64,000 bases of DNA from Microbulbifer flavimaris (GTDB lineage: Bacteria; Pseudomonadota; Gammaproteobacteria; Pseudomonadales; Cellvibrionaceae): the NCBI RefSeq assembly GCF_001641755.2, contig NZ_LRFG02000001.1:930001-994000 (forward strand), in the 5' to 3' direction. Below, piece after piece: positions 9,427-18,198 of the stretch. The position numbers and the translations under genes were made by a program. The stretch's first letter is position 1. Every line of letters starts with the position of its first letter. Under the pieces are notes generated by a model. That model was not told the origin of the DNA and searched no databases. It worked only from the letters and a program-made list of their open reading frames with translations.

Positions 9427-10830
9427 TCAGACGCCCACGATACGGGCGCGGAATTTGCGGCCTTTCAGCTTACCGCTGGCGAGCTTATTCAGGGCCTTTT
9501 TGGCGACCACGCGCTCTACCGCCACGAAGGTGGAGAAGTCGAACACCTGAATCTTGCCGATCTGGGCGCCATCGATACCGCCCTCACCGGTCAGGGCGCC
9601 CACCACATCACCGGCGCGCACTTTCTGTTTCTTGCCACCGTCGATCTGCAGGGTCGACATCACCGGTCGGGAGGGCGCGAACCCCCTGGGCAGCTCCGGC
9701 ACTTCCTGCAGGCTGATCTTCTGCTGCATCAGCTCTTCCAGCCGCTCCAGCTTGTAGATCTCTTTCTTGCTCACCAGTGACAGGGCCACGCCCTTCTGCC
9801 CTGCCCGACCGGTGCGGCCAACCCGGTGCACGTGGACCTCGGGATCGCGGGCGAGGTGGTAGTTCACCACCACCGGCAGCTCTTCAATATCCAGACCGCG
9901 CGCGGCAACATCGGTGGCAACCAGGATGGAGGCACTGCCATTGGCAAACAGCGCCAGGGTCCGGTCGCGATCTTTCTGTTCCATATCGCCATGGAGGGCG
10001 AGCGCGGCAAAGCCGGCGCGCTTCAGCGTTTGCGCCGCTTCGTCGGTTTCCCTCTTGGTGTTGCAGAACACCAGTGCAGAGGAAACATCGTAATTGGCCA
10101 GCAACTGGTACAGCGCTGCCGGGCGCGCCTCGTTGTTCTCCACCCGGTAGTAATTCTGCTCAATGGTGCTCTGGGTGTGCCCCGCAGCCACCTCCACCTT
10201 CACCGGATTGCGCAGCACCCGGTTTGCCAGCGCATCGATGGTGTTGGGGTAAGTGGCTGAAAAGAGCAGGGTCTGCCGTTGTTTTGGCAGCTCCGACAGA
10301 ATCTGGTCCAGCACCGCCTGGAAGCCCATATCGAGCATGCGGTCTGCTTCGTCCAGCACCAGCGTTTCCACATTGCTGAGGTCGAGATTGCCCTTGCGCA
10401 GGTGGTCTTCAATACGGCCGGGCGTGCCCACCACGATATGAGCCCCGTGCTTGAGCGAGCCGATTTGCGGCCCGAACGGCATACCACCACACAGGGTAAG
10501 GATCTTGATATTGTGAATGGCCCGCGCCAGCTTGCGCAGCTCCCGCGCAACCTGATCCGCCAGCTCCCTTGTGGGGCACAGCACCAGTGCCTGCACCCGG
10601 AACTGCTCGACGCGCAGCTTGTGCAGCAGGCCGAGACCAAACGCCACGGTCTTGCCGGATCCGGTCTTGGCCTGGCCGATCACATCCCTGCCCTCCACTA
10701 TCGCCGGCAGCGCAGCGGCCTGGATCTCCGTCAGGCGCTCATAGCCAAGGTCCTCCAGGTTCTTGAGGAGAGCCTGCTGCAGCGGCAGGGACTGGAAATC
10801 GCGGGGGTGGTCGGTATCAGGGGTCGTCAA
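9427..10830 (-). CDS. dbpA: ATP-dependent RNA helicase DbpA
   Basis: The protein has 467 residues, the usual DbpA size. Helicase motifs are AKTGSGKT (54-61), DEAD (160-163), SAT (191-193) and HRVGRTGRAG (335-344). Residues from about 393 form the DbpA RNA-binding domain (GDVVGALTGEGGIDGAQIG), which targets hairpin 92 of 23S rRNA during 50S subunit assembly. This C-terminal domain separates DbpA from the other DEAD-box helicases. The only in-frame starts are TTG at 10830 or non-standard codons upstream, so TTG is taken; no clear Shine-Dalgarno sequence precedes it. It is transcribed alone on the minus strand. Confidence 0.92.
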   Translation of the reverse strand: MTTPDTDHPRDFQSLPLQQALLKNLEDLGYERLTEIQAAALPAIVEGRDVIGQAKTGSGKTVAFGLGLLHKLRVEQFRVQALVLCPTRELADQVARELRKLARAIHNIKILTLCGGMPFGPQIGSLKHGAHIVVGTPGRIEDHLRKGNLDLSNVETLVLDEADRMLDMGFQAVLDQILSELPKQRQTLLFSATYPNTIDALANRVLRNPVKVEVAAGHTQSTIEQNYYRVENNEARPAALYQLLANYDVSSALVFCNTKRETDEAAQTLKRAGFAALALHGDMEQKDRDRTLALFANGSASILVATDVAARGLDIEELPVVVNYHLARDPEVHVHRVGRTGRAGQKGVALSLVSKKEIYKLERLEELMQQKISLQEVPELPRGFAPSRPVMSTLQIDGGKKQKVRAGDVVGALTGEGGIDGAQIGKIQVFDFSTFVAVERVVAKKALNKLASGKLKGRKFRARIVGV

Positions 10831-10976
10831 AACAATGACTCGCGTGGGGAAATGGCCGCGTATTGTAGGTAAGCAGCGACCAATTTCCTATTGGAAACGC
10901 CTCGAAGCAAATCAGCGTGAAGGCAGGACGGCCGCCCGGGATGAGCCTTGAGTTCGACCGGCGGTCCAGACGACCG

Positions 10977-12173
10977 CTAAAGCTTTACCTCGATATCGGC
11001 AATCACCGCATTGGCGGTGTTACGTGCTGTCTCGATATCGTCGGCCCGCGCCAGGGCCACCCCTAACCGGCGCTTGCCGGCCACTTCCGGTTTGCCGAAC
11101 AGGCGCAGCTGGGTATCGGGCCGGGAGAGTGCGGCAGCGAGGTTGCCGAACTGCATCTCCGTGGAATTGCCCTCCACCAGCAGCACCGACGAGGCCGAGG
11201 CGCGGTGGAGCTGGATATTGGGAATGGGCAAGCCGAGAATCGCGCGGGCGTGCAACGCAAACTCGGACAGGTCCTGCGAGATCAGGGTCACCAGACCGGT
11301 GTCGTGTGGCCGCGGTGAGACTTCACTGAAAATCACCTCATCACCTTTGACAAACAGCTCCACGCCAAACAGGCCGCGACCGCCGAGATTGTCGGTTACC
11401 GCTTTGGCAACCTCCTGCGCACGATTCAGCGCCGCTGCCGACATGGCCTGCGGCTGCCACGACTCCTGATAATCTCCATCCGCCTGGCGGTGACCAATGG
11501 GCGCACAGAAACTGGTGACAATATTGCCGCTGTCGTCATTGTGGCGGATGGTCAGTAGCGTGATCTCGTAATCGAAGTCGACAAAACCCTCGACGATCAC
11601 CTTGCCTTTACCGGCACGACCGCCCTCCTGAGCATAGGCCCAGGCTTGCTCGACCTGTGAGGCATCGCGAACCAGACTCTGGCCCTTGCCCGACGAGCTC
11701 ATGATCGGTTTGACCAGGCAGGGAATGCCGATCTCATCGATCGCGGCTTTGAATTCAGCCTCGCTGGCGGCAAAACGGTAGCTGGAGGTGGGCAACCCCA
11801 GGGTTTCCGCGGCAAGGCGACGGATGCCCTCCCGGTTCATGGTCAACTGGGTCGCCCTCGCGGTGGGGACTATGTTTACCCCCTCCTGTTCCAGCTCGGC
11901 CAGGGTATCGGTGGCGATGGCTTCGATTTCCGGCACCACCAGGTGGGGCTTTTCCTGTTCTATCACCCCGCGCAGGGCATCGCCATCGAGCATATTGATC
12001 ACGTGGCTACGATCTGCCACCTGCATTGCCGGAGCGTTGGCATAGCGGTCTACCGCAATGACTTCACAGCCGAGACGCTGAAGCTCGATCACAACTTCCT
12101 TGCCCAACTCACCGGCACCACAGAGCAGCACGCGGGTGGCGGTAGAAGAAAACGGAGTGCCCTGGGTAGCCAT
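10977..12173 (-). CDS. purT: Formate-dependent phosphoribosylglycinamide formyltransferase PurT
   Basis: The protein has 398 residues with an ATP-grasp architecture. It makes formyl-GAR from GAR, formate and ATP, the folate-independent route in purine synthesis. It shows an N-terminal nucleotide-binding-like domain ([20 protein letters not shown]), the ATP-grasp lysine region ([16 protein letters not shown]) and the late motif [15 protein letters not shown] near residue 290. ATG 12173 has an AGGAA site. No PurR-like box was recognised upstream. Confidence 0.95.
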   Translation of the reverse strand: MATQGTPFSSTATRVLLCGAGELGKEVVIELQRLGCEVIAVDRYANAPAMQVADRSHVINMLDGDALRGVIEQEKPHLVVPEIEAIATDTLAELEQEGVNIVPTARATQLTMNREGIRRLAAETLGLPTSSYRFAASEAEFKAAIDEIGIPCLVKPIMSSSGKGQSLVRDASQVEQAWAYAQEGGRAGKGKVIVEGFVDFDYEITLLTIRHNDDSGNIVTSFCAPIGHRQADGDYQESWQPQAMSAAALNRAQEVAKAVTDNLGGRGLFGVELFVKGDEVIFSEVSPRPHDTGLVTLISQDLSEFALHARAILGLPIPNIQLHRASASSVLLVEGNSTEMQFGNLAAALSRPDTQLRLFGKPEVAGKRRLGVALARADDIETARNTANAVIADIEVKL

Positions 12174-12222
12174 AGAATTCCTGCCTTATTGTGAAAGTTG
12201 CGCGGGGTAGATGATCAACGGC

Positions 12223-13071
12223 CTATGATTCTTCCCAGGCCGGTGCCAGGCGCTCTGCCTGCTCTTCAAGTACGTCATCGATGACGTCCATCAGATCCCC
12301 GACGTCGACGCTGGTCGTGTCATGCTCGAAACGTCCGGTCAGGCGGCTGTCCGGTTGCAGGTCACCCGCTTCATAAAGCGCCCAGATTTCCTTGCCATAA
12401 TCGGTGCTCAATAGTTCCGGGGCAAAGCGGCCGAAATAGGCGCGCATATTGTTGACATCGCGCTCCAGCATCATAGCGGCATTGTTGTTGCCGGCGGCAT
12501 CCACCGCCTGGGGCAAATCGATGATGACCGGGCCGTCGGGGTCCAGCAGCACGTTGAACTCGGAAAGGTCGCCATGGACCAGTCCAGCACACAGCATCCG
12601 CACAACGTCGGCAATCACCTGGCCGTGGTAATCGCGGGCCTGCTCCGCGGTAAGCGTGACGTCATCCAGCCGCGGCGCGGCATAGCCCTCTTCGTTGGAT
12701 ACCAGTTCCATCAATAGCACCCCGTCGACGAAACCGAATGGCTGGGGGACGCGCACTCCGGCCGACGCCAGCCGATACAGGGCATCAACCTCGGCACTCA
12801 GCCAGGCCTGCTCCTGCTCTTTCTGGCCATAGCGGGTCTTCTTCAACATCGCCCGGGCGCGGCGGCTGTTGCGCATCTTGCGGCCTTCCTGGTACTGCAC
12901 CGCCTGCTTGAAGCTGCGCTGACGGGCCTCCTTGAAGACCTTGGCGCAACGCAGCTCGTCGCCACAGCGCACCACATACACCTGTGCTTCCTTGCCACTC
13001 ATCAACTGGACGATGACCTCGTCGATCATGCCGTCATCGACCAGCGGTTGTAATCTCTTGGGTACTTTCAT
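12223..13071 (-). CDS. RIO-type serine protein kinase
   Basis: The protein has 282 residues. The RIO kinase signature is visible in order: the nucleotide loop GKEAQVY (26-32), the lysine segment CAKVFKEAR (about 42-50), the catalytic HGDLSEFN (166-173) and the metal-binding IIDLPQAVD (183-191). Bacterial RIO1-like kinases are widespread but their targets are poorly known. An in-frame extension to 13290 exists but lacks conserved sequence, so ATG 13071 (MKVPKRLQPL) is used. It lies upstream of purT on the same strand with a 49-base gap. Confidence 0.88.
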   Translation of the reverse strand: MKVPKRLQPLVDDGMIDEVIVQLMSGKEAQVYVVRCGDELRCAKVFKEARQRSFKQAVQYQEGRKMRNSRRARAMLKKTRYGQKEQEQAWLSAEVDALYRLASAGVRVPQPFGFVDGVLLMELVSNEEGYAAPRLDDVTLTAEQARDYHGQVIADVVRMLCAGLVHGDLSEFNVLLDPDGPVIIDLPQAVDAAGNNNAAMMLERDVNNMRAYFGRFAPELLSTDYGKEIWALYEAGDLQPDSRLTGRFEHDTTSVDVGDLMDVIDDVLEEQAERLAPAWEES

Positions 13072-13148
13072 GGTTCTGTTCTGATCTTGGCGGAGGCGGT
13101 CCGCCGGCCGGGCCGTGCTAATCCCTGACACCGCAACTGTCAGCCATG

Positions 13149-14072
13149 TTACTGGTGGGCCAGCGCATAGTCGATTGCCGCGCACACCGCAACTGCCTGA
13201 GCGGTATTGCATTGCTCCGGCGTCGCGCGGGGGCTGTCGGGGTAGACCTCGGTGGTGGTCTTGTATGGCGCATCGGTGACGCTGGCGCACAGGCCCAGCT
13301 GCTTGAGCGGGTACTGGATAACGCCACGTGCGACGGCCGGTGAGCCAATAAGATTGCCGTCGGCATCCGCCGGCGCGATATGGGTGACCTTCTCTACCGC
13401 CGCGATCACCGCCTGCTGAAATTCCGGTTGCGGGTTCTCGCTGTCGTCGACCAGATAGAAGCCATCGGGAATGCCGCCGGGCGTGAACGGTTTGCCGTCG
13501 CGGGCGGCCAGTGCGGGACGGAACTCGGTTTCGTCGGTATCGGTGGTTTCGTGCAGGTCAATATGCATCAGCGCGCGATCGCGGATCGGCGCCACCAGGC
13601 GCATCAGCGCGGCCGACTCCTGGGCGGGGCTGTTTTCATAGAACGAGCGGTTGGGGTCGATGGCGTTCGGGTTCCAGCGGTGGATACGCTCGTAGCCCCA
13701 GGGGCTGATGCAGGGCGCGACCAGGAGATTAACGCGGCCGGCGTACTCGGCGGCATGTTGATCGACGAATTTCAGCGCACCGTGTACGCCGCTGGTTTCA
13801 TAGCCGTGGACCCCTCCTGTCACCAGCACCACCGGCAGATCGTCATTCCAGTCGCGGCTGCGGATCGCCAGCAGCGGAAAACTCTGGTCGCCGTATTCCA
13901 GGCGACCATACTCTTCCACGTCGAAGCGCGAGCGCAAATGCTCGATCTTGCTCACCACCTCAGATTCGTAGCTGCGCTGCCGGGTCTGTTGCGACAACCA
14001 TTCGGCGCGTTCCGCGTCGCCCCAGGGCGTGCCGGGGGTACCGATTGGATAGAATGGATTGACCGAGCTCAT
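13149..14072 (-). CDS. M14-family zinc metallopeptidase (carboxypeptidase-like)
   Basis: The protein has 307 residues and no signal peptide, so it is probably cytoplasmic. Zinc-binding motifs of the M14/succinylglutamate desuccinylase type are seen: GGVHGYE (His89/Glu92) and a third ligand in MHIDLHE (about 169-175). The stretch HRWNPNAIDPNRSF is typical of M14 carboxypeptidases. A longer frame to 14162 is open, but ATG 14072 has GGAG about 11 nt upstream and starts the conserved sequence. Related Pseudomonas proteins are annotated simply as M14 metallocarboxypeptidases; the substrate is unknown. Confidence 0.85.
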   Translation of the reverse strand: MSSVNPFYPIGTPGTPWGDAERAEWLSQQTRQRSYESEVVSKIEHLRSRFDVEEYGRLEYGDQSFPLLAIRSRDWNDDLPVVLVTGGVHGYETSGVHGALKFVDQHAAEYAGRVNLLVAPCISPWGYERIHRWNPNAIDPNRSFYENSPAQESAALMRLVAPIRDRALMHIDLHETTDTDETEFRPALAARDGKPFTPGGIPDGFYLVDDSENPQPEFQQAVIAAVEKVTHIAPADADGNLIGSPAVARGVIQYPLKQLGLCASVTDAPYKTTTEVYPDSPRATPEQCNTAQAVAVCAAIDYALAHQ

Positions 14073-14118
14073 ATCGCGTGTTCTCCGGTGATGAACGAGA
14101 GGGGTATAGCGAGGTATT

Positions 14119-16542
14119 CTACACGCCGAACAGGCCCAGCTGGCCATCCACCAGGCTGTCAAAATCCAGGTCTATGAAGGGCAATATGGCATCGGCCACA
14201 GGCTTGAGCTGCTTGTCGATATAGTGCTGATAATCCATCGGTGACTGGCGGTAATCCACCGGCTCCGGGCCATTGAGGGTGATCACGTAACGGATCCAGC
14301 CCTTGTTCTGGTAGCGCGGTGGCAGCCCCTGCTGGCGGCGGTGTTCATCGGCCAGTCGCGCGGCGCGCACCTGGGGCGGGACGTTTTTGACGTATTGATC
14401 CAGCTTGCGCCTGAGCCGCTTGCGATACACCAGCTGCTCGTCCATCTCCCCTGCCCGGGTTTTGTCCACCGTCTCGCGGATATAGTCGGACGGATCTTCA
14501 CCGTGAAACACCATGGCGTAGAGCTGGGTCTGGAACTGCTTGGCCAGGGCGGTCCAGTCGCTGCGCACCGTTTCCAGGCCCTTGAATACCAGCTTCTCCT
14601 CATCCCCGTTCACTACCAGGCCCGCATAGCGTTTCTTGGAGCCGGCCTCCGAGCCGCGAATGGTGGGCATCAAAAAGCGCTGGTAGTGGGTTTCGAATTC
14701 CAGCTCCAGTTCGCACTCCAACGCCAGCTCGTCTTTGAGCTTGTTCTGCCAGCGCGTGTTGATTTCGCTGGCCAGACTCTTGCCGATCGCGTCGGCCTCC
14801 TCCGGGCTGGGTTGGCCGCTCAGCCAGACAAAGGTGGAATCGGTATCGCCGTAGATGACCTGGTGACCAAGTTCCTCAATCCAGCTGGCGGTCTGCTGCA
14901 TGATCTCGTGACCGCGCAGGGTGATGGAGCTGGCGAGGCGCGTGTCGTAAAAACGGCAGCCCCCACTTCCCAGTACCCCGTAGAAGGAATTCATGATGAT
15001 CTTGATGGCCTGGGAGCGGGCGGCATCCCGCTCCTGCTTGGCGATGTCGCGCTGGGCCCAGAGATTGGTAATGATGTCCGGCAGGAAATGCTTGTCACGG
15101 GAAAAGCGCGCACCGCGAAAACCGGGGATGCTGTTGTCATCCGCCCGGCCGTCTTCCGATCCCTTTACCTCCTCTTCAGCCTTACCCTCGCCCGACTCCT
15201 CACTCGCTTCCTTACTTGCTCCTTCCGCCAACCCTTCAACCAACCCCATAGGATCGATCTTGAAGGTTCGGATAATGCTGGGATACAGGCTCTTGAAATC
15301 CAGCACCAGCACGTTGTCGTACAGGCCCGGCCGCGAGTCCATCACATAGCCGCCCGGGCTGGCCAGGCCGCCGTCGGCCGGCAGGTTGGGCGCCACATAG
15401 CGGCTGCGGTGTAGTCTGGGCAGGTAGAGGTTGGTAAAGGCCGCCACCGAGCCACCGCTGCGGTCCAGCTCCAGGCCCGTGAGCTGGGCCCGCAGGCGCA
15501 GGTAATCCAGCAGGCGGGTGTGCTGGAATATATCCCAGACCAGGCGGCAGTCTTCCAGGTTGTAGGCGGCCAGCTTGGGTTTGTTATGGCGAAAGTCGTG
15601 TTCAATCGCCGCCAGGCGGTTGTCGACGTCTTCGGTGTCCTTGCCCCTGCCCAGCAGGGTCCGGGACACAAACTCCAGACTGAAACTTTCGAAGTTGTAG
15701 GTGGCGCTCTTCAGCCCGTCGATGCCGTCCAGCACCACCCTGCCCGGCAACGTTACAAAGCCCTGGTTGCCTTCCCGACCATCCCGCCAGCGCGCCTCTG
15801 TACCACCGCGCCCCAGTTTCAGGCGCAGGCCATGGCGGCCGGCCCTTTTCAGCAGCAGCCGAAAATCAAAGTCCACCACCGTCCAGCCGATAATGATGTC
15901 CGGGTCCAGGGATTGGATCCTGGCCTCCAGGGCCTTGAGCAGCGCCCGCTCGTCATCCAACCACTGGATGGTGGTGTCAGCACTTTCAGGCTGGCCCACC
16001 ATCAGCACCTCTTCCACGCCATGCCCGTAGAGACCGACGGAATACAGCTCACCCTGGCCGGAGCACTCCACGTCCAGGGAAACCACCTTGAAATCCGGCT
16101 GCACCTCGGCGCCCTTGAGGCGCACCTGCCGATATTCCGTATAGCCGTCTCTGGCCCGGGCCACGCCTTCAAAGTAGAGGCCACCCCGGGCAAAGCGCTC
16201 CATCAGGTAACGGTCGTGAAGACGGAAATCCGCTTCAAACACCTCGAGGCCACGAGTTTGCAACAGGGCCTGGGCCCGGCGGTGGGCGTCGATGGTGGGA
16301 AAATACAGCATGGCCGCTTCCTCGCGGCCAAAGGTATGAAAGCCCAGCTGCTGCCAATCGTGGGGCACGCCAGCCAGCGCCTCGGCCACCTGGGGGCGAT
16401 CCGCCACCTTGACCATAAAAACCGGGCGCTCGCCTTCAATGACCAGCTTGACCGGGCCCTCGGGCGTGGCCAGCCAGTAGTGGATGCAGGTGCTGCCGCG
16501 CTGGTCAAAGCTGTGGCGGGTGAGGAGGAATCCTTGGGGCAA
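14119..16542 (-). CDS. polB: DNA polymerase II (family B, SOS-type)
   Basis: The protein has 807 residues, close to E. coli Pol II. The exonuclease motif DVE is at 157-159, DFKSLYPSI at 415-423 and the catalytic YGDTDST at 564-570. It synthesises DNA during SOS-induced restart and lesion bypass. A hydrophilic Glu/Lys/Ser/Gly-rich insertion (about residues 439-470) follows the first polymerase motif and is absent from E. coli Pol II. No ATG or GTG is in frame between an upstream stop and the conserved start, so TTG 16542 is probably used. A LexA-like box lies 48 bases upstream. Confidence 0.95.
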   Translation of the reverse strand: MPQGFLLTRHSFDQRGSTCIHYWLATPEGPVKLVIEGERPVFMVKVADRPQVAEALAGVPHDWQQLGFHTFGREEAAMLYFPTIDAHRRAQALLQTRGLEVFEADFRLHDRYLMERFARGGLYFEGVARARDGYTEYRQVRLKGAEVQPDFKVVSLDVECSGQGELYSVGLYGHGVEEVLMVGQPESADTTIQWLDDERALLKALEARIQSLDPDIIIGWTVVDFDFRLLLKRAGRHGLRLKLGRGGTEARWRDGREGNQGFVTLPGRVVLDGIDGLKSATYNFESFSLEFVSRTLLGRGKDTEDVDNRLAAIEHDFRHNKPKLAAYNLEDCRLVWDIFQHTRLLDYLRLRAQLTGLELDRSGGSVAAFTNLYLPRLHRSRYVAPNLPADGGLASPGGYVMDSRPGLYDNVLVLDFKSLYPSIIRTFKIDPMGLVEGLAEGASKEASEESGEGKAEEEVKGSEDGRADDNSIPGFRGARFSRDKHFLPDIITNLWAQRDIAKQERDAARSQAIKIIMNSFYGVLGSGGCRFYDTRLASSITLRGHEIMQQTASWIEELGHQVIYGDTDSTFVWLSGQPSPEEADAIGKSLASEINTRWQNKLKDELALECELELEFETHYQRFLMPTIRGSEAGSKKRYAGLVVNGDEEKLVFKGLETVRSDWTALAKQFQTQLYAMVFHGEDPSDYIRETVDKTRAGEMDEQLVYRKRLRRKLDQYVKNVPPQVRAARLADEHRRQQGLPPRYQNKGWIRYVITLNGPEPVDYRQSPMDYQHYIDKQLKPVADAILPFIDLDFDSLVDGQLGLFGV

Positions 16543-16589
16543 GAGACTGTTCTTGGTTGAGGCTTGGGTTGGAGATGAGCACCATTCTA

Positions 16590-16605
16590 CTGGATAGATA
16601 CACAG
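16590..16605 (-). promoter_or_regulatory. Putative LexA (SOS) box upstream of polB
   Basis: CTGGATAGATACACAG fits the CTG-N10-CAG LexA pattern with an A+T-rich centre. It lies 48 bases upstream of the polB start codon. polB is a classic LexA-regulated gene, which makes the match more credible than its sequence alone. Confidence 0.6.
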
Positions 16606-16688
16606 GCGTCAGCAATCACCAGAACTGGATGAGCAGGGTCTGGAAGACCACCCAAGAAAGGAGGTAGAGGGAAAAGCGCCCCACTCCA

Positions 16689-16726
16689 ATCAACGCTATA
16701 ACGTTGATCTACCCCCATTTTTAGAC
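16689..16726. repeat. Palindromic motif ATCAACG-N6-CGTTGAT with a flanking CCCCCATTTTTA tract
   Basis: Arms ATCAACG and CGTTGAT (16689-16708) are followed by CTACCCCCATTTTTAG. A related string, ACGTTGATCTGACGCCATTTATTTGACCCC (split here: ACGTTGATCTGACGCC then ATTTATTTGACCCC), occurs near 17984-18013 on the other side of the lipoprotein gene. Such GATCTGACCCCATTT strings are often seen at ends of REP-associated or IS200-like elements, but no transposase is present. Confidence 0.35.
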
Positions 16727-16730
16727 AGGC

Positions 16731-17855
16731 TCAATCGATCTTACGGCGTGCTTCATTGGACCGGCGGTTAAGCGGCTCACGCACCCGGCGTACCTGATCA
16801 CGCTTATCCTTTTTCTTTTTGGACTTCTTTTCCTTTTTCTTTGGCTGCCTGTTCTTTAGCTGCTCGCGCTCTTGGCGCGGAGCCGGCTTCGCGGCGGTAT
16901 TGCGCCGATCATTTGGCGCTTTACGCTGGCGCTGGGGCTGGCCTCGCTGGGTTTGTGGCTTGGGCCTGTCGCGTACCGTGCGGCGATCGTGCGCCGGACG
17001 CTCTGATACAGGAATAACTCGTGGGCCGCGACTGCCGGTGGGCGTGTCGGCGAGTTTAACTGTGCGCTCGTCCCGACGAGGGTTCCGGTGGTCATTACGG
17101 CGCTCATTGCGGCCATCCCCGCCCCGGTTATCCATCTGAGGCGCCCGCCGCTTTTGCTCGGCTATGCCCGCAAACCCATGATTACCGCCTAGGCCACGAT
17201 CTTGGTCCTTGTCACGACGATCCCGAACCTTCTCACGACGATCCTGAATTATCTCGCGACGATCCCGGGCCTTCTCACGACGGTCCAGAACCATCTCGCG
17301 ACGATCTCGGACCTTCTCACGTTGATCCTGGCCCCTCTCACGACGTTCCCAGCCCTTCTCGCGATGTTCCCGGCCCTTCCCACGACGATCATCTCGATGC
17401 GCGTTACCGTCATGCCAGTCCCGCCGGTTGTAACCGTCGTTATGTCCGTGCCGGCGCGGCGGTCTGTAGTCGTGTCCTCCGGCATAGCGATGGCCGTGAC
17501 GGCGCAAGCGCGTATGCCAGCGATCATTGAAGTTTGCCGAGATATAGAAATTGGGGGCCGGATACCAACGACCACCCCAGTGACTGGCACTGATCCAGTG
17601 GTCCTGATACCAACGATAGTAACGCCCCTGTCGATAGAAAACGTCGCTGCGGTCGTAGAATACGTAAACGCCGAGCATATCGTCGTAGTAGCGATAGCCG
17701 GGATCGGTGATCACTGAATAGGAGTAAACCGGAGGAGCCTTCCGGACATAAGTGCTCCCGCCGACCACCGACGGGGCTGATGGATACGTGACGCAGCCAC
17801 CGAGCGTCAATGTGATGGTGAGAACGGCGAGTAATCGGTATGGGACCTGGCGCAT
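16731..17855 (-). CDS. Basic repeat-rich lipoprotein, function unknown
   Basis: The protein has 374 residues. The signal peptide ends in a lipobox LTLGGC (Cys21), so it should be lipid-anchored. Residues about 40-110 are Tyr/Trp-rich (YRQGRYYRWYQDHW, SHWGGRWYPAP). The rest is very basic and disordered-looking. About residues 150-220 are a degenerate 7-residue repeat of DRREKxR type, matching a 21-bp repeat in the DNA (about 17200-17390). The C-terminus is Lys/Arg-rich (KKKEKKSKKKKDKR). Such charge suggests contact with nucleic acid, LPS or another anionic polymer, but this is speculation. A spurious alternative frame is open on the opposite strand because of the repeat. Confidence 0.75.
   Translation of the reverse strand: MRQVPYRLLAVLTITLTLGGCVTYPSAPSVVGGSTYVRKAPPVYSYSVITDPGYRYYDDMLGVYVFYDRSDVFYRQGRYYRWYQDHWISASHWGGRWYPAPNFYISANFNDRWHTRLRRHGHRYAGGHDYRPPRRHGHNDGYNRRDWHDGNAHRDDRRGKGREHREKGWERRERGQDQREKVRDRREMVLDRREKARDRREIIQDRREKVRDRRDKDQDRGLGGNHGFAGIAEQKRRAPQMDNRGGDGRNERRNDHRNPRRDERTVKLADTPTGSRGPRVIPVSERPAHDRRTVRDRPKPQTQRGQPQRQRKAPNDRRNTAAKPAPRQEREQLKNRQPKKKEKKSKKKKDKRDQVRRVREPLNRRSNEARRKID
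17205..17390 (-). repeat. Degenerate 21-bp tandem repeat within the lipoprotein gene
   Basis: About nine copies of a 21-bp unit (plus-strand form resembling CGACGATCC..GACCTTCTCA) encode successive DRREKxR-like heptads. Units differ mainly at the third to fifth residue positions. Length may vary between strains by slippage or recombination. Confidence 0.6.
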
Positions 17856-18198
17856 GGTGCGTTTTCCTTGGATTCACACCTGCTTTTTAACCCGGCGCAA
17901 CTGAATCGACCCTGAATCTACTCGCAAAAGAACAGAAAACAACCAATAGCGAGAACTTAACTACTACAGCTAATGGGTGCCATGACGTTGATCTGACGCC
18001 ATTTATTTGACCCCATTTATGTTGATTGGAGGGCGGGCACGATTACAGCTAACAGTCCATCGTAAGGACTGCGCTGCAATATGGCTTATCAAAAAACACA
18101 TATGGAAAAATCCTTGGCCCCAGAATACAAAGGACGATGTCTATACTCGAGTCACAATTAAGCCCCCAACGTACCGCAAGCTACCGGAAGAGCCGCTC
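17856..18198. other. Divergent intergenic region, lipoprotein/alkyl sulfatase
   Basis: About 340 bases with no convincing gene. It contains the second copy of the GTTGATCTGAC(C/G)CCATTTA-type string (17984-18030) and the repeated word ACAGCTAA (17967 and 18042). It must hold both promoters. An upstream extension of the sulfatase frame crosses it but lacks a ribosome-binding site and a signal peptide. Confidence 0.4.

Noticed and set aside
13072-13290. N-terminal extension of the RIO kinase
   Set aside because: It overlaps the M14 gene's 3' end and lacks family similarity; ATG 13071 begins the conserved sequence.
18007-18198. Upstream extension of the alkyl-sulfatase frame
   Set aside because: The signal peptide and GGAAGAG site mark ATG 18199 as the start.
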